A stretch of 64,000 nt of DNA from Gordonia alkaliphila (GCF_023017165.1 NZ_JALKBW010000001.1:1550001-1614000), one strand, 5' to 3'; counted from the stretch's first letter, positions 44,751 through 57,217 are shown. Numbers and translations are program-made. The notes: generated from the letters alone by a model not told the origin.

Positions 44751-45926
44751 TCAGATCGCGTACTGGAAGACGGTCAGCATATAGGCGCCGAACCAGGCGC
44801 TGCCGACGACGACGGGGGCCAGGACGGCGACCGCGGTGCTCGACCGTTGCCGCGACAGGACCAGCGCCAACGGGATCAGCAGGACGAAGGCGGGCAGCAG
44901 CAGGCGGGCGCGACTCATCATCAGCCCGCTCGACAGCAGGATCGACGCCGTGACCAGCGCGCCGTACAGCAGCACCGGCCACGGCAGGCGCGCGGAGAAC
45001 GACCACGCGAGGAGTCCGACGGTGCCGACCATCACCAGGGCGGTGGCGATGGTCGCGAAATCTTCGGCAGTGGTGAAGGCGTCGATCAGGAAGCGGCCGG
45101 CGGCGGCGCCGAAGTCGATGCTCGTGTTCCAGCCGTTGGTCTGGACGGTGAACCAGCCCGTCAACGAGCCGGTCATCATTCCCACGTAACCGAGGTAGCC
45201 CAGATAGCCGAGAGGAGCCAGCACCACCGCGGCCCAGGCGCGCGGTCCGTCGCGCCGAGCCAGCAGGGCGGCCAGCAGGGCGGCCAGCATCACCACCGCG
45301 ATCACCGCGACGCCGGTGGGGCGGACCAGACCGATGAGCAGCGCGGCGAGGCCGGCCGCCAGCCACTGGCGCTCCAGCACCCAGACCAGGGCCCAGGCGG
45401 CCAGCGCGCAGAACAGCGCTTCGGTGTAGGTCATGGTCAGCACCACCGACATGGGGGTCGCAGCGAACAGCACCACCAGGTACAGCCCGGCGCGGTCGGG
45501 GTCGCCGCCGGTCCGGGTGTGCCGCGCGCACAGGGCACCCAGGCTGGCCACGGCGACGGCGGCGACCGCGCCGAAGATCACGTTGAGGACCACGGCGGCG
45601 CCGACGGGGCTGATGCCGGGGACCGCGGCGAGCCACCCGACCACCAGGGGATAGCCCGGGAAGAAGGCGTAGGCGGTCTCCGCGGTGTGGATGCCCTGCG
45701 CGTCGGTGAGGGTCGACGGCACGCCGTCGTACCCGTGCGTGGCGATGGCCAGCAGCCATTGGCCGTCCCATTCGGCGAGCACGCTCGAGAGCGGCTCGTC
45801 GTGTCGGGCCGCCATCAGGCCGAGCACCAGGACGCCGATGCCTCGCACGGCGAGGTAGACGAGAATGGCCGGACTCCACTGCGGGACACCGGTGCGCGGC
45901 CGGGTCGAGGCGGTTGCGGGCGTCAC
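44751..45926 (-). CDS. GT-C family mannosyltransferase-like membrane protein (PigV-like)
   Basis: This 391-residue protein has about ten helices. The first outside loop has [16 protein letters not shown] followed by [15 protein letters not shown], the PigV-type GT-C signature with the catalytic acidic residue. It probably transfers mannose from polyprenyl-phosphate-mannose to an envelope acceptor. GTG 45926 follows TACGAT by 7 bases on the minus strand. It is upstream of and likely co-transcribed with the MFS exporter, and divergent from ask. Confidence 0.8.
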   Translation of the reverse strand: MTPATASTRPRTGVPQWSPAILVYLAVRGIGVLVLGLMAARHDEPLSSVLAEWDGQWLLAIATHGYDGVPSTLTDAQGIHTAETAYAFFPGYPLVVGWLAAVPGISPVGAAVVLNVIFGAVAAVAVASLGALCARHTRTGGDPDRAGLYLVVLFAATPMSVVLTMTYTEALFCALAAWALVWVLERQWLAAGLAALLIGLVRPTGVAVIAVVMLAALLAALLARRDGPRAWAAVVLAPLGYLGYLGYVGMMTGSLTGWFTVQTNGWNTSIDFGAAAGRFLIDAFTTAEDFATIATALVMVGTVGLLAWSFSARLPWPVLLYGALVTASILLSSGLMMSRARLLLPAFVLLIPLALVLSRQRSSTAVAVLAPVVVGSAWFGAYMLTVFQYAI

Positions 45927-46034
45927 CGCAACGATCGTACGCAGGCCGCTCACTTCGGAGACCCAGGTCGGGACCGGTACAGTGGCCACCGAAAGAAGCA
46001 CGCGAGTAGACCGAGTATAGGAAGGCCCCCGAAC

Positions 46035-48325
<2,291 letters not shown>

Positions 48326-48353
48326 GTCGCCCTACACAATTTCACAGCAAGTG

Positions 48354-48392
48354 GCAGTGCGCCCGTCGAGCGAGACTCGGCGGGCGCACTGC
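48354..48392 (+). terminator. GC-rich hairpin after asd
   Basis: A perfect 12-bp stem (48354-48365 with 48381-48392) and 15-base loop lie 28 bases after asd. No T-run follows, so intrinsic termination is uncertain. Confidence 0.5.
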
Positions 48393-48449
48393 GTGCTGTC
48401 GGAGGGCCCGTAACACGGATCAGTATGTGTGTCCTCTAGTATCGCTAAA

Positions 48450-49751
48450 ATGAAACCAGGTCGGGGATTCATCTCAAAGTACATGTCAACGAGCCGTCGT
48501 CGGCCGCTGCGAGGTCTGGGGGCACTGGTGCTCAGCACCACCCTGGTCAGCGCGACGGCCGCGGTCACGGCGGCGCCCGCTGCGGCGGTCGGCGATTTCT
48601 ATCGCCCGCCGGCCTCCTATTCGGCCACGCCGGGCTGCGTGATCCGCACCGCGGCCACGCCGCTGCTGCTGCAGATTCCGGGCCTGCCCAACCAGTGGCC
48701 GGGCAACGCCAAGAAGATGATGTACACGTCGACGCTGCAGAACGGTAAGCCCACCGCGGTCACCGGCTACGTCGTCGAACCGACCGCTCCGTGGCAGGGC
48801 AAGGGCCCGCGTCCGACCGTCGTGATCGGTCCGGGCACCGTGGGTCAGGGCGACCAGTGCGCCGGGTCCAAGATGCTGGCACTGCCGATGAACTTGGATC
48901 CGTTCAAGCCCAGCATCGGGGTCAACTACGCCGGACTGGAGATGCACCTGCTGCTGCTGAACGGCGTGCGGGTGGCGGTGACCGACTACGTGGGCATGGG
49001 CACCCCCGGCGTTCACACGTATGTGAACCGGGTCGAGTCCGGTCGGGCCATGCTCGACGCCGCGCGCGCCGCGCTCACCATCAGCAAGGCACCCAAGAAC
49101 GCGCCGGTGGCCTTCTCCGGCTACTCGCAGGGCGGCGGCGCCGCGGCGTCGGCCGCTGAGCTCGCGCAGGGCTACGCCCCCGACGTGAACGTGAAGGCGA
49201 CCTATGCGGGCGCGCCGCCGGCCGACCTGAGCAAGGTGATCGATCAGATCGACGGCACGTTCATCGCTGGCGGCATCGGCTACGCGATCAACGGCCTGCA
49301 GGCCCGCTACCCGGCCCTGACGCCGATCCTGCGCAAGGAACTCACCGCGCAGGGTCGCCAGGTGCTGGCGAACGCCGCCACCCAGTGCATCGGCGACACC
49401 GGTCTGGCCGCGGGCTTCCAGCGCTCGTCGCAGTGGACGCGCGACGGCAAGCCGCTGTCGGCCGTGATCGCGCGCCGGCCCGAAGTGCAGCAGATGCTCG
49501 ACGATCAGCGGATCGGTCGGCTCAAGCCGAACGCCCCGGTGCTGATCTCCATCGGCGTGCACGACGACGTGATCCCCGCCGGGCAGGTCAAGCAGCTGTA
49601 CCGCGACTGGCGGGCACAGGGCGCCGACGTGAAGTTGACGACCAGCTACATCCCGCCGATCCTCCCGGGCCTCGTGGTGAATCACGCTCTGCCGATGCTC
49701 CAGTTCCTGTTGCCCGGCACCAGCTTCATCCTGGGAGAGTTCCACCGCTGA
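48450..49751 (+). CDS. Secreted lipase/esterase, secretory LIP family
   Basis: This 433-residue exported alpha/beta hydrolase has a long n-region (to about 20), a hydrophobic core and cleavage near PAAAVG. The nucleophile is Ser226 in FSGYSQGGGA; Asp in SIGVHDDVIP and His in VVNHALP complete the triad. Four cysteines probably form two disulfides. Actinobacterial members hydrolyse triglycerides or other esters outside the cell. ATG 48450 follows TAGTAT by 7 bases; ATG 48483 is an alternative that would give a shorter n-region. Confidence 0.85.
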   Translation: MKPGRGFISKYMSTSRRRPLRGLGALVLSTTLVSATAAVTAAPAAAVGDFYRPPASYSATPGCVIRTAATPLLLQIPGLPNQWPGNAKKMMYTSTLQNGKPTAVTGYVVEPTAPWQGKGPRPTVVIGPGTVGQGDQCAGSKMLALPMNLDPFKPSIGVNYAGLEMHLLLLNGVRVAVTDYVGMGTPGVHTYVNRVESGRAMLDAARAALTISKAPKNAPVAFSGYSQGGGAAASAAELAQGYAPDVNVKATYAGAPPADLSKVIDQIDGTFIAGGIGYAINGLQARYPALTPILRKELTAQGRQVLANAATQCIGDTGLAAGFQRSSQWTRDGKPLSAVIARRPEVQQMLDDQRIGRLKPNAPVLISIGVHDDVIPAGQVKQLYRDWRAQGADVKLTTSYIPPILPGLVVNHALPMLQFLLPGTSFILGEFHR

Positions 49752-49806
49752 CCCCGAAGGGGCACTACCTCGCACCCCGCGCGGTGCGATGTGATGAACT
49801 GCCGTC

Positions 49807-51231
49807 ATGGCAAAACTGAGGTTCCGTCCGGTCGCGGCGGTGGTCACTGCGGTGGCCGCCGCCGCGACTTTCGCGTTCTCCGGCTCCGTCGCCGCACCGG
49901 CGTCGGCCGAGCCCAGCGGTATTCCGGGCCTCGGCCCCAAGTGGACGTCGCTGATGCACGGCGACCTGGCGTCCACCGACAGCACCGCGTTCCGCGGACC
50001 GGGCAAGACCGCGCGCCTGGCCGCCTCGAGCGTTCCGGGCGGACCGTGCGCGGCCACCTTCATCGGCTCCGATCAGATGCCGGTATCCCTGTGCACCAAC
50101 GTGATCGCCGGCAGTCCGCCGCAGTTCGCCACCCCCGTGGTGACCCTGTTCGACAAGAACACGGCGGCCGTCCTGGCCAAGCTCCCGTTGACCAAGGGCG
50201 GTCTGCTCGGCGGCGTCTACGGCTACCTCGACGACCGCAACCGCGTGGTGGTGGCCGACGGCAGCGGCGCCATCCTGCGGGTGGCGCACCGTCGTACCTC
50301 GGGCGGCTGGCAGCTGTACGTCTCCGAACGGATCGACATCTCCAAGCACCTGCGCGGGGACGCGGTGACCGGCCTGGCCCCGGATCACACCGGGCGCATC
50401 TGGTGGGTCACCACCCGCGGCCTCGTCGGCACGGTCACCGGCAAGAAGGTGGCCTCCATGCACCTGCCACGCGGCGAAGAGCTCGGCAACGGGCTGTCGG
50501 TGCGACCCGGCGGCGTGTCCGTGCTGACCACCCACGCACTGTACGAGATGTGGGCCGGCGCCGACGGCGTGCCGACCACCACGTGGCGTCGTGCCTACGA
50601 CCGCGGTGCGGCCCGCAAGCCCGGCCAGCTCACCTGGGGTTCGGGCACCACGCCCACCTACTTCGGGCCGGGCGGCACCGACTGGGTCGCGATCGTCGAC
50701 AGTGCGGCCGTGCCGCGCCTGCACGTCTTCCGCAGTGATGACGGCACCCCGGTCTGCTCGATGCGGGCCTTCCCGACGGCCAACCAGGGCACCGAGAACT
50801 CGCCGATGGCGACCGGCAACACCCTGGTGATCCCGAGCACCTACGGCTTCCAGTACCCGCCGATCGCCGAGAGCGGCGGCCCGGCGGCGCCGCTCTTCGC
50901 GCCCTTCGTCGGCGCGATGACCAGGATCGACGTGGCGCCGGGCAAGTGCACCCGGGTGTGGGAGAGCCACGACCGGATGGCCACGCTGCCGCGCCTGTCC
51001 ACCGCCGACGGCCTGATCCACTCGCTCGGCTACGGCCCGTACCGCGGCGGACCGCAGCAGCTGGGTCCGGTGAACTACGTGGCCGTCGACTTCCGCACCG
51101 GCAAGCGCGTCGTGACCCGTGAGATCGGCATCGCGCCGATCGACGAGCCGCTGCAGCTGACCGGCATGATCGCGCCGGACGGATCCCTCTGGCAGGGCAC
51201 GCTGAGCCGGATGGTGAAGATCTCCCGATGA
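49807..51231 (+). CDS. Secreted beta-propeller-like protein, unknown function
   Basis: The product has 474 residues. A signal peptide ends near ASAEP (about 35). The remainder consists of repeated beta-strand units rich in Gly-Thr and Trp (for example HTGRIWWVTTRGLVGTVTG, PDGSLWQGTL), as in SMP-30/lactonase or NHL propellers. Cysteines are few and paired. I do not recognise a specific family or active site. Its stop overlaps the next gene's ATG by 4 bases (ATGA), so the two are made together. Confidence 0.75.
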   Translation: MAKLRFRPVAAVVTAVAAAATFAFSGSVAAPASAEPSGIPGLGPKWTSLMHGDLASTDSTAFRGPGKTARLAASSVPGGPCAATFIGSDQMPVSLCTNVIAGSPPQFATPVVTLFDKNTAAVLAKLPLTKGGLLGGVYGYLDDRNRVVVADGSGAILRVAHRRTSGGWQLYVSERIDISKHLRGDAVTGLAPDHTGRIWWVTTRGLVGTVTGKKVASMHLPRGEELGNGLSVRPGGVSVLTTHALYEMWAGADGVPTTTWRRAYDRGAARKPGQLTWGSGTTPTYFGPGGTDWVAIVDSAAVPRLHVFRSDDGTPVCSMRAFPTANQGTENSPMATGNTLVIPSTYGFQYPPIAESGGPAAPLFAPFVGAMTRIDVAPGKCTRVWESHDRMATLPRLSTADGLIHSLGYGPYRGGPQQLGPVNYVAVDFRTGKRVVTREIGIAPIDEPLQLTGMIAPDGSLWQGTLSRMVKISR

Positions 51232-51890
51232 CGTATCCGAGCTCGTGGGGGCAGCCCGGCGATGGTGAGCCCATCCCGACTCAGGCCGAACTCGACGCGC
51301 AGGACCTGGCCGAGCTGGCCGCCAATCGCGAGCGGTCGGACCTGACGTCGCACTATCCGCGGCCCAAGTCCGATCCGGGTCCGCCGCCGTGGGCGCTCAC
51401 CACCGGGGCGGTGTACGCGTGGTACCTGGCGGCGGTGAGCGCTCTGGTGTGCATCGTCTACGGATTCGCGACCCTCGGCAGCGAGATGGACCGCCTCGAG
51501 GAGCGCCTGAAGCCGCAGATGGCCGACGTCACCACGATCGACGCGGACGCCACGGCATCGTCGATGGCGAGCTTCTGGCCGCCCGCGCTCCTGGTCGGCT
51601 GGGTGATCGCCCTGGGCATCACCTATCCGCTGCTGAGGGGCATCGCCAAACAACACAGCCGCAATCTGCGCAGCATCTATGCCGCGGTGAGCGTGCTGGT
51701 GATCCTGTTCGTGCCCCTCGTGGCGGACCTGCTCTTCGCCTACCCCGAGGTGTCGATCGCCTACCGCATCCTGAGCTGGGTGTCGGTGGGCGCGCTGATC
51801 GCGTCGGTGGTGCTCACCTTCAGCGGCGGGGCGGGCCGCTGGCTCCCGGCGTCGAACCGCATCAAGCCTTCTCGGGTCTGGCGCGAGTAA
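51228..51890 (+). CDS. Membrane protein coupled to the propeller-like protein
   Basis: The product has 220 residues: a soluble acidic, proline-rich N-terminus (1-55) and four predicted helices (about 57-80, 115-137, 146-168, 176-198). ATGA overlap with the upstream secreted protein suggests a shared function, perhaps export or anchoring. No known domain is apparent. Confidence 0.75.
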   Translation: MTYPSSWGQPGDGEPIPTQAELDAQDLAELAANRERSDLTSHYPRPKSDPGPPPWALTTGAVYAWYLAAVSALVCIVYGFATLGSEMDRLEERLKPQMADVTTIDADATASSMASFWPPALLVGWVIALGITYPLLRGIAKQHSRNLRSIYAAVSVLVILFVPLVADLLFAYPEVSIAYRILSWVSVGALIASVVLTFSGGAGRWLPASNRIKPSRVWRE

Positions 51891-51984
51891 TCGCCCCGCG
51901 GAGTACGTTCGGATGCGGAACTGATCGACGCCCATCCGACGGCGACACCGTCGACGGTGGGATCAACGCATGGAGGCGAATCTG

Positions 51985-52416
51985 ATGACCGTGAATCCCG
52001 TGTACCGAGTGTGGTCGATGTCCACCGGTGGTGGCCGCGACGGCGAAGTGGTGTCCGAGACCGGCCGCATCGACATGGAACTGCGTCCGCCGGTGGAGAT
52101 GGGCGGCAGCGGCGACGGATCCAACCCGGAGGAGCTGTTCTCGGCCGGTTACTCCGCGTGCTTCAACGGCGCCCTGCACCTCAAGGCCAAGGAAGCCGGC
52201 GTCACCCTGCCGGAGGGCACCACGGTGAAGATCACCGTGGGCATCGGTGCCGACGACGCCGACGGCGGACTGGGCCTGGCGGCCGACATCCACGTCACCA
52301 TCCCCGGCATCGATCCCGCTCAGGCCGACGATCTCGCAGCCCAGGCGCACAGCATCTGCCCGTACTCGAAGGCCACCCGCGGCAACATCGCGCACACGGT
52401 CACCACGAGCGTCTGA
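51985..52416 (+). CDS. OsmC/Ohr-family peroxiredoxin, organic hydroperoxide resistance type
   Basis: This 143-residue protein has the Ohr layout: SNPEELFSAGYSACFNGAL with the first catalytic cysteine and the second in AHSICPYSKATRGN. It reduces organic hydroperoxides with dihydrolipoamide or mycothiol-linked thiols. ATG 51985 was preferred over ATG 51970 because GGAGG lies 8 bases before it. No OhrR regulator gene is next to it. Confidence 0.9.
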   Translation: MTVNPVYRVWSMSTGGGRDGEVVSETGRIDMELRPPVEMGGSGDGSNPEELFSAGYSACFNGALHLKAKEAGVTLPEGTTVKITVGIGADDADGGLGLAADIHVTIPGIDPAQADDLAAQAHSICPYSKATRGNIAHTVTTSV

Positions 52417-52485
52417 TCCGCCCCCGATGCCGCTGCCGCATGGCGCTCGTCACGCGGCAGCGGCGGACCGGTACCGTGGGTGACC

Positions 52486-52956
52486 GTGAACACTCCGGCA
52501 ATCATCGCTGCCCTCGGCCTCTTCTCTGCGGTCCTGGCGACCGTCGCCTACGTGCGGTACCGCCAGCGCGAATCCTCGTCGCTGCTGCGCAACGTCGAAC
52601 TGGCCCGCGGCCTGCGTGAACTGGCCGACGGCGACCCCGTCCGCCTCGCCAGCGTCGACGAATTCGAAGTGGGCCTGTACCAGCGACTGTTCTACGTCTC
52701 CAGCGTCGGACCCCGTGCCCGCAGCGCCGCCTGGGCGCTGCTCGCGACCCTGCTTTCCGCCACGGCCGTGCTGTTCTTCGACAGCCTCGACGGCTCGGCC
52801 GCCGACGTCTTCTGGATCGTCTCGGCGATCCTCACCTTCTGCTTCGGCGTCGCGGTGATCGTTTACACGGCGCTCGCGCTCTACGGCGCCGCGACCACTC
52901 CCCGTGTGTCGTTCGCCGATTCCTACGCCTCGGACGAGGGTGAGATCGACGAGTAG
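52486..52956 (+). CDS. Membrane protein, unknown function
   Basis: The product has 156 residues: one helix at the N-terminus (2-20), a soluble helix-rich middle (RNVELARGLRELADGDP), and two C-terminal helices (about 78-97 and 103-128). GTG 52486 follows TACCGT by 8 bases; GTG 52480 also possible. It overlaps the next gene by 17 bases. Confidence 0.7.
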   Translation: MNTPAIIAALGLFSAVLATVAYVRYRQRESSSLLRNVELARGLRELADGDPVRLASVDEFEVGLYQRLFYVSSVGPRARSAAWALLATLLSATAVLFFDSLDGSAADVFWIVSAILTFCFGVAVIVYTALALYGAATTPRVSFADSYASDEGEIDE

Positions 52957-54430
52957 CCCCCGCACGCCGTCAGCCCGCCGGGCCCTCCGCGCGTCCCTGG
53001 TCGCGGGCGGCCTGGTGGTGATCGCTGCGATCCTGGTGGCTTCCGTCGGCGGCAGCGGCGGGGGCGGAGTCGTCGGTGCGCCATCCCCGTCTATTCCTGG
53101 GGAGACCCGCGTGCTCGCCGAGCCCGGCGCGCCCGACGAGGTGCTGGTGAGCCGACTGTTGTTGGCTTCCTCGCCGTCGGCGCTGGTGGTCTCCGCCGAC
53201 GCCGCGCCCGCCGATCGCGCGCGGGCACTGGAATCTAGTAGCAGCCGCCGCGTGCCGCTGTTCGTCGTCGCACCCGAGCGGACCGCGGTGGTCGCCGACG
53301 AACTGCGCCGACTCGACGTGCAGACGGTGGTCGCCGTGGGAGCGGAGATTCCCGACCTCGGGCTGCCTCAGACCACCGACGAGACACGACTCGGCGCGGG
53401 CGTGACGACGTCGGACCGGTCGGACGTCGTGGTGCTCACCACCGAACCCGCGGCAGCGGTCGACGCCGAACTCGGCGGTGCCGAGGCCATCGTGGTCCCG
53501 GTCGCCGACCCTCGGGCCAGCGGCGCCTCGGTCGCCGCGGTGAAGGAGGCGGGCGACGCGGCCGTGATCGGCGTGGGGGCGGAGTTCGGCACCACCGAGC
53601 AGTTCGTCGAGCGCGTGCGGCTGGCCCGGACCGTGCCGGAACTGCCCGGCGGCGGCCAGTTGATGTTCCCGTCGCGCCGCGTGGTCGCGCTCTACGGTTC
53701 GCCGGGATCTCAGGAGCTGGGACCGCTCGGCCGACAGGATCTGCCGGCCACCGTGCGCCGCGCACAAACGCTCGTCGCCCAGTACGACAAGCTCTCTGCC
53801 GTGCCCGTGGTGCCCGGCTTCGAGATCATCGTGACCGTGGCGTCCGCTGAGCCCGGGTACCGCGGGGCGTACACCAACGTCCTCGATCCCGCGGTGATCG
53901 AGCCGTGGGTGGACGCGGCCGCGCAGGCCGGTATCTACGTCACCCTCGACCTGCAGCCCGGGCGGATGGACTTCCTCACCCAGGCCAAGATGTACCGGAG
54001 CCTGCTGGAACGGCCGAACGTCGGACTGGCTCTCGACCCGGAGTGGCGGATCAAGAACGATCAGGTCCACCTGGAACAGATCGGTTCGGTGACGCCGGCC
54101 GAGGTGAACCGCACCGCGGCCTGGTTGGCCGAACTGGTGCGGAGCAAGGGCCTGCCGCAGAAGGCGTTCGTGCTGCACCAGTTCGACGCCGACATGCTCG
54201 GCGACCGGACCCGCCTGGACACCTCGCACCCGGAGCTCGCGGTGGTCCTGCACGCCGACGGCCACGGCACGCCCGCGGTCAAGATGGGAACCTGGAACCG
54301 GATGATCGCCGGATTGCCGCCGAACATCTGGATGGGGTGGAAGAATTTCTACACCGAGGACAAGCCGATGTTCAGCCCGGCCGCGACGATGGACGTGCGG
54401 CCGACACCCTTTTTCATCTCCTACCAGTGA
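52940..54430 (+). CDS. Membrane-anchored secreted protein with TIM-barrel-like domain, unknown function
   Basis: The product has 496 residues. An N-terminal helix (about 14-35) and a Gly/Pro linker lead to an outside region. Residues ~60-250 show alternating strands and helices with repeated Val-Val and alanine stretches, as in cell-wall-binding-repeat-like modules. Residues ~280-480 look like a barrel: EIIVTVAS, GIYVTLDLQPGRMDF, NVGLALDPEWRIK, KAFVLHQF and HADGHGTP. Conserved acidic and His residues suggest an enzyme acting on the wall, but no family is certain. The GTG start lies within the end of the upstream membrane protein gene. Confidence 0.72.
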   Translation: MRSTSSPRTPSARRALRASLVAGGLVVIAAILVASVGGSGGGGVVGAPSPSIPGETRVLAEPGAPDEVLVSRLLLASSPSALVVSADAAPADRARALESSSSRRVPLFVVAPERTAVVADELRRLDVQTVVAVGAEIPDLGLPQTTDETRLGAGVTTSDRSDVVVLTTEPAAAVDAELGGAEAIVVPVADPRASGASVAAVKEAGDAAVIGVGAEFGTTEQFVERVRLARTVPELPGGGQLMFPSRRVVALYGSPGSQELGPLGRQDLPATVRRAQTLVAQYDKLSAVPVVPGFEIIVTVASAEPGYRGAYTNVLDPAVIEPWVDAAAQAGIYVTLDLQPGRMDFLTQAKMYRSLLERPNVGLALDPEWRIKNDQVHLEQIGSVTPAEVNRTAAWLAELVRSKGLPQKAFVLHQFDADMLGDRTRLDTSHPELAVVLHADGHGTPAVKMGTWNRMIAGLPPNIWMGWKNFYTEDKPMFSPAATMDVRPTPFFISYQ

Positions 54431-54621
54431 ATGCGAGGACCCATTGGTCCGGCGCAGGCGAGAGGCACATGCATGACGTTGACCGCGAAGGAACTCGGTG
54501 CGGGGCCGGAACGCGACGGACGAGATCCGATCGCGATCCTGGTCGAGCAGGAGAGGAATCGGTTGAGCGATCTGATCCCGGTACGGCACCAGCGCATGTC
54601 GGCCACCCCGTTCACCTTCTA

Positions 54622-55744
54622 CTGTCGCGTGTCGTTAATTAGTTTATGGTTCCTGGGTTGAGATAATTGGCTATGGCGAATTCTCCTGCACCGGCCCTGG
54701 AACTGCGTGATGGCGATGCGGATGAGCTCGATCAGTTGTTGCGATCGACTACAACGCCGGCCGGTCTGGTGCGTCGGGCGCGGATCGTCACGCTCGCTGC
54801 CGACGGAATGGCTAATTCTCGGATCAGTGAGGTTGTGGGAACCTCGATACCGACGGTCATCAAGTGGCGTTCCCGGTATCTCCAGGACGGACTCGCGGGG
54901 CTCCTCGACGCCGAAAGGCCCGGTCGGCCACGGCATCTCGATCACGCCGATATCGTGTCGGCGACGTTGATGCCGCCGCCGAAGAAGTACGGGGTCACGC
55001 ACTGGTCGTCGCGGTTGTTGGCCGGGCATCTCGGCATCGGGAACGCGACGGTCGCCCGGGCCTGGCGCGAGTACGGGGTTGCGCCGTGGAGGTCGGGAAC
55101 ATTCAAGTTCTCCACCGACCCGGAACTGGTCGCCAAGGTCACCGATGTCGTCGGCTTGTACCTGGAGCCGCCGGAGAACGCGATCGTGTTGTGTGTGGAC
55201 GAGAAATCGCAGATCCAAGCCCTGGACCGCACTGCGCCGATGCTGCCGATGCAGCCCGGGCAGATCGAACGCCGCACCCATGACTACAAGCGCCACGGCA
55301 CCACCACACTGTTCGCGGCGTTGGAGATCGCGACCGGGCAGGTGACCGCAGCGGTCAAGCCCCGACACCGCCACCAGGAGTTCCTGTCCTTCCTGCGGCA
55401 GATCGACCGCACCTACCCCGACCAGGAACTACACCTGGTCATGGACAACTACGCCACCCACAAGAAAGCCGAAGTCCGCAACTGGCTCGAACAGCATCCG
55501 AACATCCACGTCCACTTCACCCCGACCTCGGGATCGTGGCTCAACCTCGTCGAAGTCTGGTTCGGCATCATCGACCGACAAGCCATCCGCCGAGGCGTCT
55601 TCACCTCAGTCAAAGACCTCAATGCAAAGATCCGAGCCTTCATCAACGGCTGGAACGACCGCAAACACCCCTTCGTCTGGACCAAGAACGCCGAGGACAT
55701 TCTGAAGAAAGCCCAACCGAAAACTAATTAAAGACACGCGACAC
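54622..55744 (+). mobile_element. IS630-family insertion sequence, complete
   Basis: The element is 1123 bp. Terminal inverted repeats of 24 bases (54622-54645 and 55721-55744) differ at three positions including the outermost base. It is flanked by direct TA duplications (54620-54621 and 55745-55746), the target-site hallmark of IS630/Tc1-mariner elements. One transposase gene fills it. Confidence 0.93.
54673..55731 (+). CDS. IS630-family transposase
   Basis: This 352-residue transposase has an N-terminal helix-turn-helix region (about 28-75, ADGMANSRISEVVGTSIPTV) and a winged-helix segment, then the DDE catalytic triad Asp176 (CVDEKSQIQ), Asp258 (MDNYATHK) and Glu294 (NLVEVWF), a D35E spacing. 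The reading frame is intact, so the element may be active. ATG 54673 is taken; TTG 54667 lies two codons earlier. Confidence 0.93.
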   Translation: MANSPAPALELRDGDADELDQLLRSTTTPAGLVRRARIVTLAADGMANSRISEVVGTSIPTVIKWRSRYLQDGLAGLLDAERPGRPRHLDHADIVSATLMPPPKKYGVTHWSSRLLAGHLGIGNATVARAWREYGVAPWRSGTFKFSTDPELVAKVTDVVGLYLEPPENAIVLCVDEKSQIQALDRTAPMLPMQPGQIERRTHDYKRHGTTTLFAALEIATGQVTAAVKPRHRHQEFLSFLRQIDRTYPDQELHLVMDNYATHKKAEVRNWLEQHPNIHVHFTPTSGSWLNLVEVWFGIIDRQAIRRGVFTSVKDLNAKIRAFINGWNDRKHPFVWTKNAEDILKKAQPKTN

Positions 55745-57060
55745 TACCGCGGTGCGGCGGGACTGATGGCGGCCGACCTGGGTTCGGTACCCGACACCGG
55801 GATCCGCACCCAGCTCTGCGGTGACGCCCATCTGAGTAACTTCGGTCTGTTCCTGTCGCCGGAGCGGCGCATGGTCTTCGACCTCAACGACTTCGACGAG
55901 GCACATCCGGGGCCGTTCGAGTGGGACGTGAAGCGCTTGGCGGCGAGCATGGTGGTGGCTGCGCAGGCCAACGGAGCGGACGATCGGACCGCTCGACGGG
56001 CCGCCCGTCTGGCCGCACGCGCGTACCGGCGCACGATGGTCCGATCGGCCGACAAGGGCGTGCTCGACTGCTGGTACGCGCACGTGAACGCGGACCGGGT
56101 GCTGGCCGAGGTCGGTGACCGTCTGGACACGGCGACCACCAAGAACGTGCGCAAGCTCCTGAAGAAGTCCCGGCATCGCAACAGCGAACAGGCTCTCACG
56201 AAGCTCTGCGAGGTGCGCGACGGGGAACTCCGCATCAAGTACGATCCGCCGCTGTTGATCCCCGCAGAGGAAATCTTCCCCGGGGTGCCCGCTGACCGTC
56301 TGCGGCAGATGTTCGCCGACCGGTTCGAGATCTACCGCACCGGCATAGCGCCGCATCTGAGTGCGCTGCTGGACCAGTACACCTTCGTCGAAGCCGCGCG
56401 GAAGGTCGTCGGGGTCGGCAGTGTCGGCACCCGCTGCTGGGTTCTGCTGTTCGTCGGCAAGAAGAATCAGGATCCGTTGTTCCTGCAGCTGAAGGAGGCT
56501 CAGCAATCGGTCTTGGCGCCCTACGTGGAGCCGGTGGCGTTCGCGAACGAAGGCCATCGCGTGGTGATCGGCCAGCAGTTGCTGCAGGCCTCGAGTGACA
56601 TCCTGCTCGGCTGGTTGAGCACGCCGGTCTTCCAGAGCGACGAGCGGGGCGTCGCCAGCAGCACCGCGGGCGACTCGGACTTCTACATTCGCCAGCTGCG
56701 CGACGGTAAGGGCTCGGTGGTGGTCGAGGACATGCCCGACGACCGGCTGGCGATGTACGGGGAACTGTGCGGGAAGGTCCTGGCGCAGGCACACGCGCGT
56801 AGCGGTGCGCGCGGCGAGATCGCGGACTACGTGGACGGCCTCGGGAAGTCCTTCGACCGGGCCATCGCGGACTGGTCGCTGCACTACGCCGAGCTCAACG
56901 ATGCCGATCACGCCAAGTGGGTGGAGGCGGTCTCCACCGGAGCGATCTCGGCGGCGGCGATGGACTAGTCGCGTCCCTCACCGCTCGTCCCGAACAGGCC
57001 TTTGACCAGCCGATTTCTTGCTTCCGTCGCGCATCAGGTACTCTCGTTGAGGTTGTAACA

Positions 57061-57134
<74 letters not shown>

Positions 57135-57155
57135 CGCTTTGGTTGAGAAGCAGAT

Positions 57156-57198
57156 GAGGCTCTGACTGAGAAATCAGTCAGAGCCTCCTCGTTTTCCC
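57156..57198 (+). terminator. Rho-independent terminator of tRNA-Pro
   Basis: A perfect 14-bp stem (57156-57169 with 57174-57187), GAAA tetraloop and downstream CTCGTTTTCC form a strong intrinsic terminator. Confidence 0.9.
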
Positions 57199-57217
57199 GG
57201 GCTGCTTCGGCGGCACT

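Larger units (their letters stand above)
54473..56968 (+). pseudogene. DUF2252-family gene disrupted by an IS630-type element
   Basis: The 5' part (54473-54621) encodes MTLTAKELG and continues to ATPFTFY. The 3' part (from 55745) continues with YRGAAGLMAADL and CGDAHLSNFGLFLSP to the stop at 56968. Removing the element plus one copy of the duplicated TA joins the parts in frame into 456 residues, the normal size of DUF2252 proteins. DUF2252 has a kinase-like pattern (GDAHLSNFG, FDLNDFDEA). Function is unknown. The intact 3' open reading frame from ATG 55766 lacks the N-terminus and is unlikely to work. Confidence 0.9.

Noticed and set aside
48354..48392. Third member of the convergent-gap palindromes
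   Set aside because: Its sequence is unrelated to families A and B, and it lies between genes on the same strand.
55766..56968. An intact shorter DUF2252 gene starting at ATG 55766
   Set aside because: The frame continues upstream through the element junction into the separated N-terminal part, showing that this is the 3' part of a disrupted gene.
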